NCBI RefSeq assembly: GCF_023282985.1
Contig: NZ_JAGQDC010000003.1
Location: 1 to 64,000 of the forward strand
Length of the DNA: 64,000 bases
DNA from: Serratia silvae
Lineage (GTDB): Bacteria > Pseudomonadota > Gammaproteobacteria > Enterobacterales > Enterobacteriaceae
Reading direction: 5' to 3'
The notes under the pieces: model-generated
What the model saw: the letters and a program-made list of their open reading frames with translations, nothing else
The model's database searches: none
What the model was told of the DNA's origin: nothing
In this document: in pieces, positions 34,025 through 44,658 of the stretch
How positions within the stretch are numbered: position 1 is the stretch's first letter
How the letters are laid out: each line of letters starts with the position of its first letter
Program-made: the position numbers and the translations under genes

Positions 34025-34707
34025 TCCGCGCCATTGTCACCGATATTGAAGGCACCACCAGCGATATCCGCTTTGTGCACCAGGTGCTGTTCCCCTATGC
34101 CCGTGAGCGGCTGGGGGAGTTTATCCGCAACCATGCCAACGACGCCGAAGTTGCGGCTCCGCTGGCGGCATTACGTGCAGAGATCGCGCAGCCGGATGCC
34201 GATAATGAGCAACTTATTACCACCCTTTATCGCTTTATGGATGAAGATCGCAAATCGACCGCGTTGAAGGCCTTGCAGGGCATTATCTGGCGCAGTGGCT
34301 ACCAAAACGCCGATTTTCAGGGGCATCTCTACCCCGAGGTAGCCGAACAGCTGGCCGCCTGGCAGCGGCAAGGGTTGAAACTGTTCGTCTACTCTTCCGG
34401 CTCGGTGGAGGCGCAAAAGCTGCTGTTTGGTTACAGCGACGCGGGCGATCTGCAACCGCTGTTCAGCGGTTACTTTGATACGCACGTAGGGGCCAAGCGT
34501 GAAAGCGCGTCATACCACAATATCGCCCAAGCCATTGGCCTGGAGCCTGCTGAACTGCTGTTCCTTTCCGATATCCATCAGGAGCTGGACGCGGCACGGC
34601 AAGCGGGTTGGCATACTTGCCAACTGATCCGTGACGCCGCCGATCCGCAAAGCCAGCACCGGCAGGTTAAGCGTTTTGATCACATCGAGTTAGGGGAGTT
34701 TATCTAA
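34021..34707 (+). CDS. mtnC: Enolase-phosphatase E1
   Basis: A 228-aa bifunctional HAD-superfamily enzyme that enolises then dephosphorylates the MtnB product to acireductone. The nucleophile motif is unusual but family-typical: Asp8 and Glu10 in [13 protein letters not shown] motif II is [13 protein letters not shown] and the acidic motif IV is [13 protein letters not shown]. Starts overlap mtnB by 4 bp and end on the first base of mtnD. Confidence 0.96.
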   Translation: MIRAIVTDIEGTTSDIRFVHQVLFPYARERLGEFIRNHANDAEVAAPLAALRAEIAQPDADNEQLITTLYRFMDEDRKSTALKALQGIIWRSGYQNADFQGHLYPEVAEQLAAWQRQGLKLFVYSSGSVEAQKLLFGYSDAGDLQPLFSGYFDTHVGAKRESASYHNIAQAIGLEPAELLFLSDIHQELDAARQAGWHTCQLIRDAADPQSQHRQVKRFDHIELGEFI

Positions 34708-35249
34708 TGAGTGGATTGACCATTTTTAGCGATAAAGAGCCGCAGCAGCCGTTATGGCAGAGCCAGGATGCACAGGCTATCCAGCAGCAGTTGGCGCAGA
34801 TTGGCGTGCGTTTTGAGCGTTGGCAGGCCGATCATGAATTGGGTGAGAGCCCGCAGCCCGCAGCGGTGATTGCCGCCTATCAGCATGAGATCGACCGGCT
34901 GGTGGCGGAAAAGGGCTACCAGAGCTGGGATGTGATCAGCATGCGTCCGGACAACGCCCAGCGTGAAGTACTGCGGGAAAAATTCCTGGCCGAGCATACT
35001 CATGGTGAGGATGAGGTGCGCTTCTTTGTCGAAGGGGCGGGGCTGTTTTGCCTGCATCTGGAAGGTAAAATATTCCAAATCCTGTGCGAGAAAAACGACC
35101 TGATCTCGGTGCCGGCCAATACCCGACACTGGTTTGATATGGGCTCGGCCCCCAACTTCACCGCCATCCGCGTATTTGATAATCCGGAAGGTTGGGTGGC
35201 CCATTTCACCGGCGACCAGATTGCCCAAGACTATCCCAAGTTAGCCTGA
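34707..35249 (+). CDS. mtnD: Acireductone dioxygenase
   Basis: A 180-aa cupin that oxidises acireductone. With Fe(II) it gives 2-keto-4-methylthiobutyrate and formate, with Ni(II) the off-pathway methylthiopropionate, CO and formate. Metal ligands are His97, His99, Glu103 ([10 protein letters not shown]) and His141 (NTRHWFDMG). The nearby nickel importer for urease makes the metal choice of interest. Last gene of mtnBCD, followed by a hairpin. Confidence 0.96.
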   Translation: MSGLTIFSDKEPQQPLWQSQDAQAIQQQLAQIGVRFERWQADHELGESPQPAAVIAAYQHEIDRLVAEKGYQSWDVISMRPDNAQREVLREKFLAEHTHGEDEVRFFVEGAGLFCLHLEGKIFQILCEKNDLISVPANTRHWFDMGSAPNFTAIRVFDNPEGWVAHFTGDQIAQDYPKLA

Positions 35250-35259
35250 GTTTATGGCT

Positions 35260-35277
35260 CTCTCCCCGCAGGGAGAG
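35260..35277. terminator. Hairpin between convergent mtnD and mtnA
   Basis: A perfect 7-bp stem (CTCTCCC / GGGAGAG) with a CGCA loop lies in the 33-bp gap between the convergent genes. There is no T run on either strand, so termination is only probable. Confidence 0.55.
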
Positions 35278-35282
35278 AAGCA

Positions 35283-36311
35283 TCATGCCAATGCGCGCTG
35301 GAAAATGCCGTCGGCAACCTGCTCTGGAGTAATGACGCCGCTATCCAACACCCAGCCGCTGATTAACGCTGCCGGAGTCACATCGAATGCCGGGTTGTAG
35401 GTTGGCGCATTGAGCGGTGCCCACTGGCAGGAACCAAAGCTGCCGCTGACGCCGGTGACTTCTTCGGCCGCGCGCTGTTCGATAGGAATGGCCGTGCCGT
35501 TCGGGCAATGAGGATCGTGCGTGGTGTGTGGGGCGGCCACGTAAAACGGAATATGGTGATAATGAGCCAGTACCGCCAGGCTGTAAGTGCCGATTTTATT
35601 GGCCACGTCACCGTTGGCCGCAATGCGGTCCGCGCCTACCCAGACGGCATCAACCTGGCCCGTAGCCATCAGGCTGGCGGCCATGGAATCGCAGATCAAG
35701 CGGTAAGGAATACCCAACTCACCCAGCTCCCAGGCGGTGAGGCGGCCTCCTTGCAGCAACGGACGGGTTTCATCGACCCAAACCTGGGCGATCTTACCCT
35801 GCTGGTGCGCACGCAGCAGAACGCCAATCGCCGTACCCACGCCCGCCGTCGCCAATCCCCCGGTGTTGCAATGGGTGAGCAGGCGGCTACCCGGTTTCAC
35901 CCACTCGGCCCCGTTATCGGCGATGCGATCGCACAGGGTCCGATCTTCCTCGACCAGGCGCAGCGCTTCCTCGGCCATCGCGCTCACCCAATCCGGCTGT
36001 GCCAAAGCCTGCTTCATACGATCCAGATTGTTCATCAGGTTCACCGCGGTCGGGCGTGAGGCGCGTAGCGTCTGTAATGCCTGCTCTAGCTCAGCCTGCG
36101 ACAGACCACGTTCGGCCAACAGAGCGAGCAGCAGGCTGGCAGATAGCCCGATCAACGGTGCGCCACGCACTCGTAGAGCACGGATATGCCCAACCAGTTC
36201 GTCCACGCTGTCGCAGGGCAGCCAGCACTTTTCCTGTGGCAAGGCTTGCTGGTCAAGGATCTGGAGCCGGTTGTTTTGCAGGCTCAGGCTGGTGGTGTTA
36301 AGTGCTTGCAT
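35283..36311 (-). CDS. mtnA: Methylthioribose-1-phosphate isomerase
   Basis: A 342-aa enzyme that isomerises the aldose methylthioribose-1-phosphate to the ketose. Key signatures are the phosphate-binding [14 protein letters not shown], the active-site Cys in [13 protein letters not shown], and the Asp in [19 protein letters not shown]. It is related to eIF2B subunits but length and context indicate MtnA. Divergent from mtnK, sharing the three-box MetJ site between them. Confidence 0.96.
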   Translation of the reverse strand: MQALNTTSLSLQNNRLQILDQQALPQEKCWLPCDSVDELVGHIRALRVRGAPLIGLSASLLLALLAERGLSQAELEQALQTLRASRPTAVNLMNNLDRMKQALAQPDWVSAMAEEALRLVEEDRTLCDRIADNGAEWVKPGSRLLTHCNTGGLATAGVGTAIGVLLRAHQQGKIAQVWVDETRPLLQGGRLTAWELGELGIPYRLICDSMAASLMATGQVDAVWVGADRIAANGDVANKIGTYSLAVLAHYHHIPFYVAAPHTTHDPHCPNGTAIPIEQRAAEEVTGVSGSFGSCQWAPLNAPTYNPAFDVTPAALISGWVLDSGVITPEQVADGIFQRALA

Positions 36312-36383
36312 CAGTGGTTAAATCCTTGTGTGTTTCTTATTGCATCTGTGAACCCATTCTGCCAACATGACATCCGGATGTAT

Positions 36384-36407
36384 AGACGTCTAAACGCTTT
36401 TGCGTCT
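36384..36407. promoter_or_regulatory. Three consecutive MetJ (met) boxes between mtnA and mtnK
   Basis: Contiguous 8-mers AGACGTCT (36384-36391), AAACGCTT (36392-36399) and TTGCGTCT (36400-36407) match the met-box consensus at 8/8, 5/8 and 5/8 with no gap, the cooperative MetJ pattern. The site lies between divergent mtnA and mtnK and should repress both when SAM is high. Confidence 0.82.
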
Positions 36408-36454
36408 AAAAATAAAAAAATCATCGCTATGGGAAAGAACAGAGGGGTTGGGGG

Positions 36455-37654
36455 ATGTCACAATATCGTACGTTTACTGCTGCCGATGCCGTTGAATACG
36501 CGCGCCAATATGGGCAACAGGCCGATCCACAGGCGCTGGTGAGTGCCGATGAGATCGGTGATGGCAATCTGAACCTGGTCTTTAAAATCCGTGATGCTGA
36601 CGGCGTCAGCCGGGTGATCGTCAAGCAGGCGCTGCCGTACGTACGTTGCGTGGGGGAATCCTGGCCGTTGACGCTGGATCGGGCGCGTATCGAAGCGGAA
36701 ACGCTGTTGATCCATGGGGCGCTATGCTCACGCCACACGGTGCAGGTGCTACATCACGATCCTGAGCTGGCGGTGATGGTGCAGGAAGATCTCTCTGACC
36801 ATCACATCTGGCGCAGCGAGCTGGTGAAAGGGCGCTACTATCCGCTGGCAGCCGGGCAACTGGCGGAATACCTGGCGCAAACTCTGTTCCACACCTCTGA
36901 TTTTTACCAGACCGCACAGCTGAAAAAGGCAGAAGTCAGCCGTTTCAGCAACCCGGAACTGTGCCAGATCACCGAAGATCTATTCTTTAGCGATCCCTAT
37001 CAGCATCATGAACGTAATCAGTTTGACGAGGTGCTGTTGCCGCAGGTGTTGGCACTGCGTGATGACGCGGCGCTGAAGTTGGCGGTGGCCGGGCTGAAAC
37101 ATCGCTTCTTGAGCAAGGCCGAAGCGCTGCTGCATGGTGATATTCACAGCGGTTCGATCTTTGTCGCGGAAGGCAAGCTGAAGGCTATCGACGCCGAGTT
37201 TGGCTTCTACGGGCCGATCGGCTTCGACATTGGCACTGCGTTGGGCAATCTGCTGCTGAACTATTGTGGGTTACCTGGGCTGTTTGGCCCGCGTGATGCG
37301 GCGGCCGGGCGTGAGCAGCGGTTGCAGGATGTGCGTGAGCTGTGGCTGATCTTTGCCGATCGCTTTCTGGCGTTGTGCCATCAACATAGCCGTGACGCAA
37401 CGCTGGCGCTGCCGGGCTATGCCGAGCAGTTCTTGCAACAGGTATGGACAGACGCGGTGGGTTACTGCGGTACGGAGCTGATACGCCGTACTATCGGGCT
37501 GGCGCACGTGGCCGATCTGGACAGCATTACCGACCCGGAAATGCGTGCCGAGTGTCAGCGCAGCGCGCTCAATCTAGGCCGTGCGCTGATCGTCAATGCG
37601 CCGTACATAGGCCATATCGATGCCTTGCTGGCGCGTATTCGCCAACATGGCTGA
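36455..37654 (+). CDS. mtnK: 5-methylthioribose kinase
   Basis: A 399-aa ATP-dependent kinase of the APH/choline-kinase fold that phosphorylates methylthioribose at C1, entry to the salvage cycle. It resembles Klebsiella MtnK along its length: [19 protein letters not shown], the kinase catalytic loop [13 protein letters not shown], and the DFG-equivalent [17 protein letters not shown]. The GGGG-rich ribosome-binding site precedes ATG 36455. Divergent from mtnA with met boxes between, and followed by a strong terminator. Confidence 0.96.
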   Translation: MSQYRTFTAADAVEYARQYGQQADPQALVSADEIGDGNLNLVFKIRDADGVSRVIVKQALPYVRCVGESWPLTLDRARIEAETLLIHGALCSRHTVQVLHHDPELAVMVQEDLSDHHIWRSELVKGRYYPLAAGQLAEYLAQTLFHTSDFYQTAQLKKAEVSRFSNPELCQITEDLFFSDPYQHHERNQFDEVLLPQVLALRDDAALKLAVAGLKHRFLSKAEALLHGDIHSGSIFVAEGKLKAIDAEFGFYGPIGFDIGTALGNLLLNYCGLPGLFGPRDAAAGREQRLQDVRELWLIFADRFLALCHQHSRDATLALPGYAEQFLQQVWTDAVGYCGTELIRRTIGLAHVADLDSITDPEMRAECQRSALNLGRALIVNAPYIGHIDALLARIRQHG

Positions 37655-37666
37655 ATAAGTCTATCG

Positions 37667-37688
37667 CCCCGGTCAAACCGGGGTTTTT
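37667..37688 (+). terminator. Terminator after mtnK
   Basis: A stem of CCCCGGT / ACCGGGG with a 3-nt loop is followed by seven T residues, 12 bp after the mtnK stop. Confidence 0.93.
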
Positions 37689-38212
37689 TTATCTTCCAAT
37701 AAAAGTACTTTTGCTAAATTATTACTCTGCTAATTTCATGCCATTCATCCGTCTGCCGCCAATCCTTAATAACGTATTGCTATTAGTGCCATAAAAGATA
37801 AATTTTTGGGGCTAAAGGATGTTTTTAATCCTGGCCGTATTGTAACCGCCATTATTTATTGCGACACTTTTTTACATATGCTTGCGCTGCGATAACGCTT
37901 TAGCGATTAAATATCATTAGGGCTAAAACAGAGTCATGATAAGCCCTGCTTCATTGTATTGTTTGTTTTTTAATCAGGTTTTTATAGGCGGAAAGATAAA
38001 AAACCATTTTTTTTATCGTTGAAATCTATCATCTGACCGTTACTTTTTTAACACTTTCTTGGTAATGGAGTATTTTCCATCTGAATGTTTGCTTGAAAAA
38101 CTTAACATTATCTTCTAGATTGTTTTGTGCCTTGAAAGAAATAAATAACGCAATGTTATTAATCTTATCAGGCGGGAATAGTTGATTTCTGTTTTTAACA
38201 CTGGAGTGTTTT
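37689..38212 (+). promoter_or_regulatory. Long AT-rich leader of the urease operon with two similar dyads
   Basis: About 520 bp without a credible gene. Two 17-bp sequences match at 14 positions: AATAACGTATTGCTATT (37768-37784) and AATAACGCAATGTTATT (38144-38160, a perfect dyad). Both contain ATA-N9-TAT, the core given for the nitrogen regulator NAC, which activates urease in Klebsiella. The region is AT-rich, so chance matches are possible. The promoter is not identified. ureA has a reasonable ribosome-binding site (TGGAGTG). Confidence 0.4.
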
Positions 38213-38515
38213 ATGCAGTTAACCCCGCGCGAGATTGAAAAGCTGATGGTCTATACCTTGGCTGATGTAGCATTAAAGCGTAAGTCCCGAGGGCTAAAGC
38301 TTAATTATCCTGAAGCAGTTGCCATCATTACCGCTGCGGCCCTGGAGGGTGCCAGGGACGGCAAGACGCTGGAAGAGGTGATGAATGATACGCGGCAGGT
38401 CTTGAGCCGTGAAGACGTGATGGATGGTGTTGCCGATCTTATTCCCCATGTGCAGGTTGAGGCCATATTCACCGATGGTAGTCGGCTGGTAACGGTTCAC
38501 GAACCGATCCAATAA
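38213..38515 (+). CDS. ureA: Urease gamma subunit
   Basis: A 100-aa structural subunit of nickel urease (urea to ammonia and carbamate), assembling as (UreABC)3. It shows the conserved start [41 protein letters not shown] and the C-terminal [21 protein letters not shown]. First gene of a Yersinia-type cluster in which gamma, beta and alpha are separate proteins. Confidence 0.97.
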   Translation: MQLTPREIEKLMVYTLADVALKRKSRGLKLNYPEAVAIITAAALEGARDGKTLEEVMNDTRQVLSREDVMDGVADLIPHVQVEAIFTDGSRLVTVHEPIQ

Positions 38516-38575
38516 ATAACTGCCTATCGACCCCTATATAACAGTAGATGATATTCATCTCTACAGGTCGCTGCA

Positions 38576-38995
38576 ATGAAAAAACATGATGAAGAAATGA
38601 ATACTCCGTTAGGAGGGCTTATTCTTGCTAAGTCCCCAATTACCTTTAATGAGGGTAAGCCGGAGATTAAGCTCAAGGTCCGTAATTCTGGTGATCGTCC
38701 CATTCAGGTCGGCTCCCACTTTCATTTTTTTGAAGCAAATAAGGCGTTGCAGTTTGATCGGGCAGCCGCATTTGGCAAACGCCTTAATATTACCGCGACT
38801 ACCGCTATTCGTTTTGAACCCGGCGATGAGGTGGAGGTGGCGTTGATTGCCATTGGCGGTAAGCAGACGGTTTACGGTTTTAACAATCTGGTTGACGGTT
38901 GGGTGGGAGAAAGCCCGGTTACCGCAGGTGAACGAGTAGAAAAAACGCTAGCGGTAAAACAGGCCGTTGCACGGGGCTACAAGACGCTCGACTAA
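38576..38995 (+). CDS. ureB: Urease beta subunit
   Basis: A 139-aa beta subunit with [17 protein letters not shown], the highly conserved [34 protein letters not shown] and NNLVDGW. The N-terminal extension before PLGG is longer than the usual 100-110-aa beta subunit but shorter than that of Yersinia. The start is ambiguous: 38576 has a weak AGG upstream, and ATG 38597 (MNTPLGG) is an alternative. Confidence 0.94.
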   Translation: MKKHDEEMNTPLGGLILAKSPITFNEGKPEIKLKVRNSGDRPIQVGSHFHFFEANKALQFDRAAAFGKRLNITATTAIRFEPGDEVEVALIAIGGKQTVYGFNNLVDGWVGESPVTAGERVEKTLAVKQAVARGYKTLD

Positions 38996-39015
38996 TACAG
39001 TGAAAGGAAATAACA

Positions 39016-40731
39016 ATGCCAACGATTTCCCGGCAGGAATATGCAGGACTGTTTGGCCCAACGACGGGTGATAAAATTCGTTTGGGTGATACTCAGCTGT
39101 TTATCGAAATAGAAAAAGATCTGCGGGGTTATGGGGATGAATCGGTCTACGGTGGTGGGAAATCCCTGCGCGACGGCATGGGGGCCGATAATCGTATGGC
39201 CAGCGCCAACGTCCTGGATCTGGTGATCACCAACGTCACCATACTGGATGCCAGGCAAGGGGTGATCAAAGCCGATGTCGGTATTAAAAACGGCCTGATT
39301 GTCGGCATTGGCAAAAGCGGTAACCCAGGAATGATGGATGGCGTGACACCGGGCATGGTGGTCGGTGTCAGCACGGATGCCATTTCAGGTGAGCACCTGA
39401 TTTTAACCGCTGCGGGTATTGATACCCATATTCACTTTATTTCGCCACAGCAGGCAGAGCATGCACTCTCCAACGGCGTCACTACCTTCTTTGGCGGCGG
39501 CGTTGGGCCAACGGATGGTTCGAATGGGACCACCGTCACCGCCGGACCTTGGCATATCCATCGTATGCTGCGGGCGTTTGAAGGGCTGCCGGTCAACGTG
39601 GGGATATTGGGTAAGGGCCACGGCTCACACGCGATGCCCCTGATCGAGCAAATCAACGCGGGCGTGGTCGGCCTGAAGGTGCACGAAGACTGGGGCGCGA
39701 CCAACTCGGCTCTGCGTAATGCCCTGCGGGTGGCAGACGATATGGATATCCAAGTGGCGGTACACACCGACAGCCTCAACGAGGGGGGCTATGTCGAGGA
39801 TACCATTGATGCCTTTGAAGGCAGGACCATTCATACCTTTCATACTGAAGGGGCAGGGGGCGGGCACTCACCGGATATCATCAAAGTGGCTGCCCAGATG
39901 AACGTGTTACCCAGCTCGACCAACCCAACGCTGCCATTCGGGATTAACAGCCAGGCAGAGCTGTTCGACATGATCATGGTGTGCCATAACCTCAACCCCA
40001 ATGTCCCTGCCGACGTAGCATTTTCGGAAAGCCGGGTGCGCCCTGAAACCATCGCCGCAGAAAATGTGCTGCACGATATGGGCGTGCTGTCGATGTTTTC
40101 CAGTGACTCCCAGGCGATGGGGCGAGTAGGGGAAAACTGGTTGCGGGTGATGCAAACGGCGCATGCCATGAAAATGGCGCGCGGTAAGTTACCGGAAGAT
40201 GCGGCGCAAAATGATAACTTCCGGGTGCTGCGCTATGTGGCAAAAATCACCATCAATCCCGCAATCGCCCAAGGGATCAGCCACGTACTGGGGTCGGTTG
40301 AAATTGGCAAGATGGCCGATCTGGTGCTGTGGGAGCCACGCTTCTTCGGTGCCAAACCAAAGCTGGTGATCAAAGGTGGCATGATCAACTGGGCGGTGAT
40401 GGGCGATCCCAATGCTTCACTGCCGACGCCACAGCCGACGTTCTACCGGCCCATGTTCGGCGCGCTGGGGAAATCCTTGCAGGAAACCTGCGTCACTTTT
40501 GTTTCAAAAGCGGCGCTGGATAGCGATATCAAGGAAAAGCTGGCTTTGGAACGCCAGATAATGGCGGTACATAACTGCCGGGCAATCTCCAAGCAGGACA
40601 TGGTACGCAATGCAGAAATGCCTACCATCGAGGTCGATCCCGAAACGTTTGCCGTCAAAGTCAACGGCGCGCATGCCACGGTAAAACCGGTGAAAACCGT
40701 GGTGCTTAACCAGCGTTATTTCTTCAGCTAG
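39016..40731 (+). CDS. ureC: Urease alpha (catalytic) subunit
   Basis: A 571-aa amidohydrolase with the dinickel site. Visible ligands are His138/His140 (GIDTHIHFI), carbamylated Lys221 (GLKVHEDWG), His250 ([10 protein letters not shown]) and His276 ([10 protein letters not shown]). The mobile flap carries Cys323 and catalytic His324 ([11 protein letters not shown]). A later Asp follows in [10 protein letters not shown]. Full length, with an AAGGAAAT ribosome-binding site. Activity depends on the accessory proteins encoded downstream. Confidence 0.98.
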   Translation: MPTISRQEYAGLFGPTTGDKIRLGDTQLFIEIEKDLRGYGDESVYGGGKSLRDGMGADNRMASANVLDLVITNVTILDARQGVIKADVGIKNGLIVGIGKSGNPGMMDGVTPGMVVGVSTDAISGEHLILTAAGIDTHIHFISPQQAEHALSNGVTTFFGGGVGPTDGSNGTTVTAGPWHIHRMLRAFEGLPVNVGILGKGHGSHAMPLIEQINAGVVGLKVHEDWGATNSALRNALRVADDMDIQVAVHTDSLNEGGYVEDTIDAFEGRTIHTFHTEGAGGGHSPDIIKVAAQMNVLPSSTNPTLPFGINSQAELFDMIMVCHNLNPNVPADVAFSESRVRPETIAAENVLHDMGVLSMFSSDSQAMGRVGENWLRVMQTAHAMKMARGKLPEDAAQNDNFRVLRYVAKITINPAIAQGISHVLGSVEIGKMADLVLWEPRFFGAKPKLVIKGGMINWAVMGDPNASLPTPQPTFYRPMFGALGKSLQETCVTFVSKAALDSDIKEKLALERQIMAVHNCRAISKQDMVRNAEMPTIEVDPETFAVKVNGAHATVKPVKTVVLNQRYFFS

Positions 40732-40743
40732 GAGGCCGTTGCC

Positions 40744-41340
40744 ATGATCGTCATTGAAAAAATACTCGGCAATATCAAGCAAGACAGCTATTGGCAGCAG
40801 TGTTTGCAGGGCATCTCTCTGGATGTGTTGGCCCTGTCGCAGTGGGAGGCGCAAAAGAGCCGCTGCCGCAAAACAACCCGCGATGGCCTGGACTTAGGGA
40901 TCTCCCTCGATCGCGATCGGGTGCTGGCGGATGGCGATATTCTGCTATGGGATGAGGGAAATCGGCGTGCCGTCGTGGTGCAGATGACCCTGCGCGATGT
41001 GATGGTGATCCATTTATCGTCACTGCTGGCTGGCGATGTGGCCACGGTGATGAAAACCAGTTTTGAACTGGGCCACGCCTTGGGAAATCAACATTGGAAA
41101 TCGGTAATCAAAGGCGACCGGATCTATATCCCGTTGACGGTGGCCACCAAGGTGATGGACTCGGTGATGAAAACGCACGGTTTCCACGCCTTGCCTTACT
41201 CTTTTGTGAAAGGCGAGGTCATCTTGCCGCAGCTATCCCAAACGGAAGCCCGACTGCTGTTTGGGGGGGCGGAGGATTCCTCTACCCACGTCCACGTGGA
41301 AAATGCCTATGTTGGCCAGCACCTGATCAAGCTGAAATGA
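40744..41340 (+). CDS. ureE: Urease accessory protein UreE (nickel metallochaperone)
   Basis: A 198-aa metallochaperone that delivers nickel to the UreDFG-apourease complex. The N-terminal peptide-binding domain has [19 protein letters not shown]; the C-terminal metal-binding domain contains [15 protein letters not shown] with the conserved His. The C-terminus ends [17 protein letters not shown] and lacks the long poly-His tail of Klebsiella UreE. ATGA overlap with ureF. Confidence 0.93.
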   Translation: MIVIEKILGNIKQDSYWQQCLQGISLDVLALSQWEAQKSRCRKTTRDGLDLGISLDRDRVLADGDILLWDEGNRRAVVVQMTLRDVMVIHLSSLLAGDVATVMKTSFELGHALGNQHWKSVIKGDRIYIPLTVATKVMDSVMKTHGFHALPYSFVKGEVILPQLSQTEARLLFGGAEDSSTHVHVENAYVGQHLIKLK

Positions 41341-42023
41341 ACGATCTGCGTTTAATCAGAATACTGCAGTTTGCGGATTCGGTACTGCCGGTCGGGGCTT
41401 TTGCGTTCTCTAATGGCGTTGAGTCTGCGATCCAGGCTGGCATCGTACATGACGTCAGCAGCCTGAAGGATTTCACCCGCACAGCCCTTATACAGGCCGC
41501 TAGCGGTGATGGTCGTGCGGTGATAGCCGCCTGCAAGGCATTGGCCACAGGCGATCTCGACCAGGTGACCGACATCGACAGGTCGCTGTTCAACCGCAAG
41601 TTGAATGAAGAAAGCCGCCTGATGGTGACCCGAATGGGAAAGAAACTGGCGGAAATGGCGGTGGCCGTCACCCAGGAGCCGTTGGTGGTTGGCTGGCTGG
41701 CGCAAATCAAAGCAGGTGAGGCGGTAGGGACTTATCCCATCACCCAGGCGGTGGTGATGAGCGCATTGGGTGCCAGCCCACGTGAGGTGATTGTGATGCA
41801 CCAATACGGGGTGGCGACGACCATCCTGAGTGCCGCCATGCGCCTGATGCGAGTCACCCATATCGATACCCAATGCATCCTGTTCCAGCTCAATCAGGAG
41901 ATTGAACAGTTTTGCGACAGTGCTGAACAAGGGGGGATCGAACAGATGGCGTCCTATGCGCCGATCATTGATGTGTTGGCAGCGCTGCATGTGGGGGCTT
42001 TCACCCGGTTATTTAGCAACTAA
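41337..42023 (+). CDS. ureF: Urease accessory protein UreF
   Basis: A 228-aa helical protein that gates UreG GTPase activity in the activation complex. Family features are [19 protein letters not shown] near the N-terminus, [28 protein letters not shown] and the C-terminal [13 protein letters not shown]. The start at 41337 overlaps the ureE stop; the longer frame upstream to 41094 is a shadow of ureE. Confidence 0.94.
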   Translation: MNDLRLIRILQFADSVLPVGAFAFSNGVESAIQAGIVHDVSSLKDFTRTALIQAASGDGRAVIAACKALATGDLDQVTDIDRSLFNRKLNEESRLMVTRMGKKLAEMAVAVTQEPLVVGWLAQIKAGEAVGTYPITQAVVMSALGASPREVIVMHQYGVATTILSAAMRLMRVTHIDTQCILFQLNQEIEQFCDSAEQGGIEQMASYAPIIDVLAALHVGAFTRLFSN

Positions 42024-42041
42024 TCATAATGAGGAAGGTCT

Positions 42042-42677
42042 GTGAAAAAAATTACCCGCATCGGCATCGGTGGGCCGGTAGGTTCTGGCAAAACCGCGAT
42101 TATTGAAGTCATTACGCCACGCCTGATCCAACGGGGCATCAGCCCGTTAATCATCACTAACGATATTGTCACCACGGAGGATGCCAAACAGGTGAAGCGC
42201 ACGCTCAAAGGCATTCTCGATGAGGAGAAAATCCTGGGGGTCGAAACCGGAGCCTGTCCGCACACCGCGGTACGTGAGGACCCCAGTATGAATATTGCTG
42301 CGGTGGAAGAAATGGAGGCGCGTTTTCCTGACAGCGATTTAGTGATGATTGAAAGTGGGGGCGATAATCTGACCCTGACTTTCAGCCCGGCGCTGGCAGA
42401 CTTTTATATCTATGTTATCGACGTTGCTGAAGGGGAAAAAATCCCTCGCAAGAACGGCCCTGGGCTGGTGCAGGCCGATATTCTGGTGATCAATAAAATC
42501 GATTTGGCACCTTACGTCGGGGCAAGCCTCGACGTGATGGAGCATGATACCCGCGTGGTGCGTGGGGAGCGGCCCTATATTCTGACCAACTGCAAAACAG
42601 GGGAGGGGATCGAGGCGTTGGTCGACATGATCATGCGAGATTTTCTGTTCACTCATGGCGCTCAGGTGGCGTTATGA
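42042..42677 (+). CDS. ureG: Urease accessory GTPase UreG
   Basis: A 211-aa SIMIBI-class GTPase powering nickel insertion. P-loop GGPVGSGKT (residues 10-18), nickel-binding Cys-Pro-His in ETGACPHTAVRED, Mg-coordinating ESGGDNLTLTF and base-recognition VINKIDLAPYVG are present. GTG start with AGGAAGG upstream; overlaps ureD by 4 bp. Confidence 0.97.
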   Translation: MKKITRIGIGGPVGSGKTAIIEVITPRLIQRGISPLIITNDIVTTEDAKQVKRTLKGILDEEKILGVETGACPHTAVREDPSMNIAAVEEMEARFPDSDLVMIESGGDNLTLTFSPALADFYIYVIDVAEGEKIPRKNGPGLVQADILVINKIDLAPYVGASLDVMEHDTRVVRGERPYILTNCKTGEGIEALVDMIMRDFLFTHGAQVAL

Positions 42678-43621
42678 CTCCGGCCAGCCAGGCCAGGTTA
42701 CGGGTTAACCAGCTAGGAAGCTCGGCGCCAGAGTTGGGATGTTATCAGGATGAGCCGCCGCAGATGGCGAGTGGCAGTACCGGTAAAAGTGGCTATTTGC
42801 GGCTGGGATTTGCCTTGCGCGGCCAACGTAGCGTGCTGGCGCAGATGGAGCGGCGGGTCCCCTTTCTGGTGCAACGAGCGCTGTACTGGGACGAAATGTT
42901 ACCGCAGATGCCCTGCGTTATGGCTATTTCTACAGCGGGCTGTGTGCTGCAGGGCGATCGTCTGGCGATGGACATCCACGTCGCTCCCCATGCGTCGGGG
43001 CATGTGACAACCCAGTCGGCAACCAAGATCCACGCCATGGAAAACAACTATGCGGCGCAAATCCAGACCTTGAACATCGAAGAGGGAGGTTATCTGGAAG
43101 TCATGCCAGATCCGGTGATCCCTCACAGTGGTTCACGCTTTATCAGCGAGACGAAAATCACGCTGCACCCGACGGCGACCCTGCTGTTTTCCGAAATTTT
43201 GCTGTCGGGGCGCAAATACCATCAGGCCGACGGTGGTTTTAACTTTGACGTTTATTCCTCACGCATCAGCGCCTGCTATCCAGAGGGCAAACCGCTGTTT
43301 ACCGAGCGCTACGTACTGGAACCACGGAAACAGCCGCTGAATTCGGTAGGGGTGATGGGGCCGTTTGATGTCTTCGGTAATGTGATCCTGTTAACGCCAG
43401 CTATCCATCATGCCCGCATTCTGGCCCGTACTCCTGCGTACTATGACGCTGTAGCGGGCATAGCCAGTGGTGTCAGTTGTTTGCCCAATGATTGCGGTTT
43501 GATCTTCAAGGCGTTGGGGAAAGAGTCTCATCAGGTGAAGGCGGCTATCAGGGCGTTTTGGTGTGTCGCGCGGGAAGAAATCCTTGGGGTCACGTTGCCC
43601 ACTCCCTTTCTCTGGCGTTAA
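42674..43621 (+). CDS. ureD: Urease accessory protein UreD
   Basis: A 315-aa scaffold protein binding apourease directly and forming the nickel tunnel with UreF. Recognised by HASGHVTTQSATKIHAM, GYLEVMPDPVIPHSGSRF and LLFSEILLSGRKYH. In Yersinia-type clusters ureD comes after ureG, as here, whereas in Klebsiella it is first. Full length for the family. Confidence 0.94.
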   Translation: MTPASQARLRVNQLGSSAPELGCYQDEPPQMASGSTGKSGYLRLGFALRGQRSVLAQMERRVPFLVQRALYWDEMLPQMPCVMAISTAGCVLQGDRLAMDIHVAPHASGHVTTQSATKIHAMENNYAAQIQTLNIEEGGYLEVMPDPVIPHSGSRFISETKITLHPTATLLFSEILLSGRKYHQADGGFNFDVYSSRISACYPEGKPLFTERYVLEPRKQPLNSVGVMGPFDVFGNVILLTPAIHHARILARTPAYYDAVAGIASGVSCLPNDCGLIFKALGKESHQVKAAIRAFWCVAREEILGVTLPTPFLWR

Positions 43622-43640
43622 TTTTTAGCAGGATGCGCAT

Positions 43641-44615
43641 ATGACCTCGACATTTAATTGGGCGCAGTGGTGTGCAAGTAGCCGTTGGTTCGCCTCGCTG
43701 GATATGACGCTGCGCGGCTGTTCGCAGGTGATGTTCCAGAATAATCCTCTGACAGGCTTACTGTTTTTTATCGCGATATTTATGGGGGCTTATGGCGAAG
43801 GTCTGCCGCAGGTTGCCTTTGGTTGCTTGTTGGGGACCGTAGTGGCAACCGGTAGCGCGGCACTTATCGTCACGGATCGTAGCGCATTGCGTGCCGGGCT
43901 GTTCGGTTATAACGGCTGCCTGATAGGCGCGGCATTACCGACCTTTCTGTCTATGTCGACGTTACTGTGGGTCAGCATTACCTTGGGCGGACTGCTCTCG
44001 GTCATCGTCACCCTGGCGCTGAGCCGATTGCTCAAACTGTGGAAACTTGCCGTGCTCACGGCTCCTTTTGTCTTCACTACCTGGAGCCTGCTGCTGGCCA
44101 GCTATGCTTTCAGCCATTTGAATCCCGCCCATTTGCCTTTGGCGGCAATGCCGTCCAGCGTGCCAGAACACGCCGGATATCTGAGCCTCTCCGAGATCGT
44201 AACAGGAACATTACAGGGGGTATCGCAGGTGTTTCTGTTCAGCAATGTGGCTAGTGGAGTGCTGCTGCTGTTAGGGCTGGGGATCACCTCACGGTGGGCC
44301 ATGGCGCTTGGCTTTTTGGGCGCTCTGCTGGCGACGCTAATCGCTGGAGGACTCGGTGCCGATCCGCACTCCATTAGCGCGGGTTTGTACGCCTTTAGTG
44401 CGGTGCTGACGGCGATAGCGCTAGGCTCGGTATTCAATCGACCAGGCTGGCGGGTGCTGATTTACACCTTGTTAGGTGTCATTTTTACCGTGGTGGCTCA
44501 GGGGGCGTTCAATACGTTATTGACACCTCTGGGTATCCCTTCGTTAACCATGCCGTTTGTTTTGGTTTGCTGGTTATTGTTGCTCGCCAACCCGAAAATC
44601 ATTTCCCCCGAGTGA
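43641..44615 (+). CDS. yut: Urea transporter (UT family, Yut-like)
   Basis: A 324-aa inner-membrane urea channel with about 10 hydrophobic helices. The UT-family repeat motif NPLTGLLFFIAIFMG appears near residue 35, and a matching second-half segment is LTPLGIPSLTMPFVLVCWLLL. LFGYNGCLIGAAL is also typical. In Yersinia a yut gene follows ureD in the same way. It would admit external urea for the cytosolic urease. Confidence 0.9.
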   Translation: MTSTFNWAQWCASSRWFASLDMTLRGCSQVMFQNNPLTGLLFFIAIFMGAYGEGLPQVAFGCLLGTVVATGSAALIVTDRSALRAGLFGYNGCLIGAALPTFLSMSTLLWVSITLGGLLSVIVTLALSRLLKLWKLAVLTAPFVFTTWSLLLASYAFSHLNPAHLPLAAMPSSVPEHAGYLSLSEIVTGTLQGVSQVFLFSNVASGVLLLLGLGITSRWAMALGFLGALLATLIAGGLGADPHSISAGLYAFSAVLTAIALGSVFNRPGWRVLIYTLLGVIFTVVAQGAFNTLLTPLGIPSLTMPFVLVCWLLLLANPKIISPE

Positions 44616-44658
44616 CGAGAGTTTGTTTTCTTATTTCTGATTAAGCAGGAGCGTCTTT

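Noticed and set aside
36312-36454. SAM riboswitch in front of mtnK or mtnB
   Set aside because: The gaps are short and the MetJ boxes fully account for control; no riboswitch-like set of helices was found.
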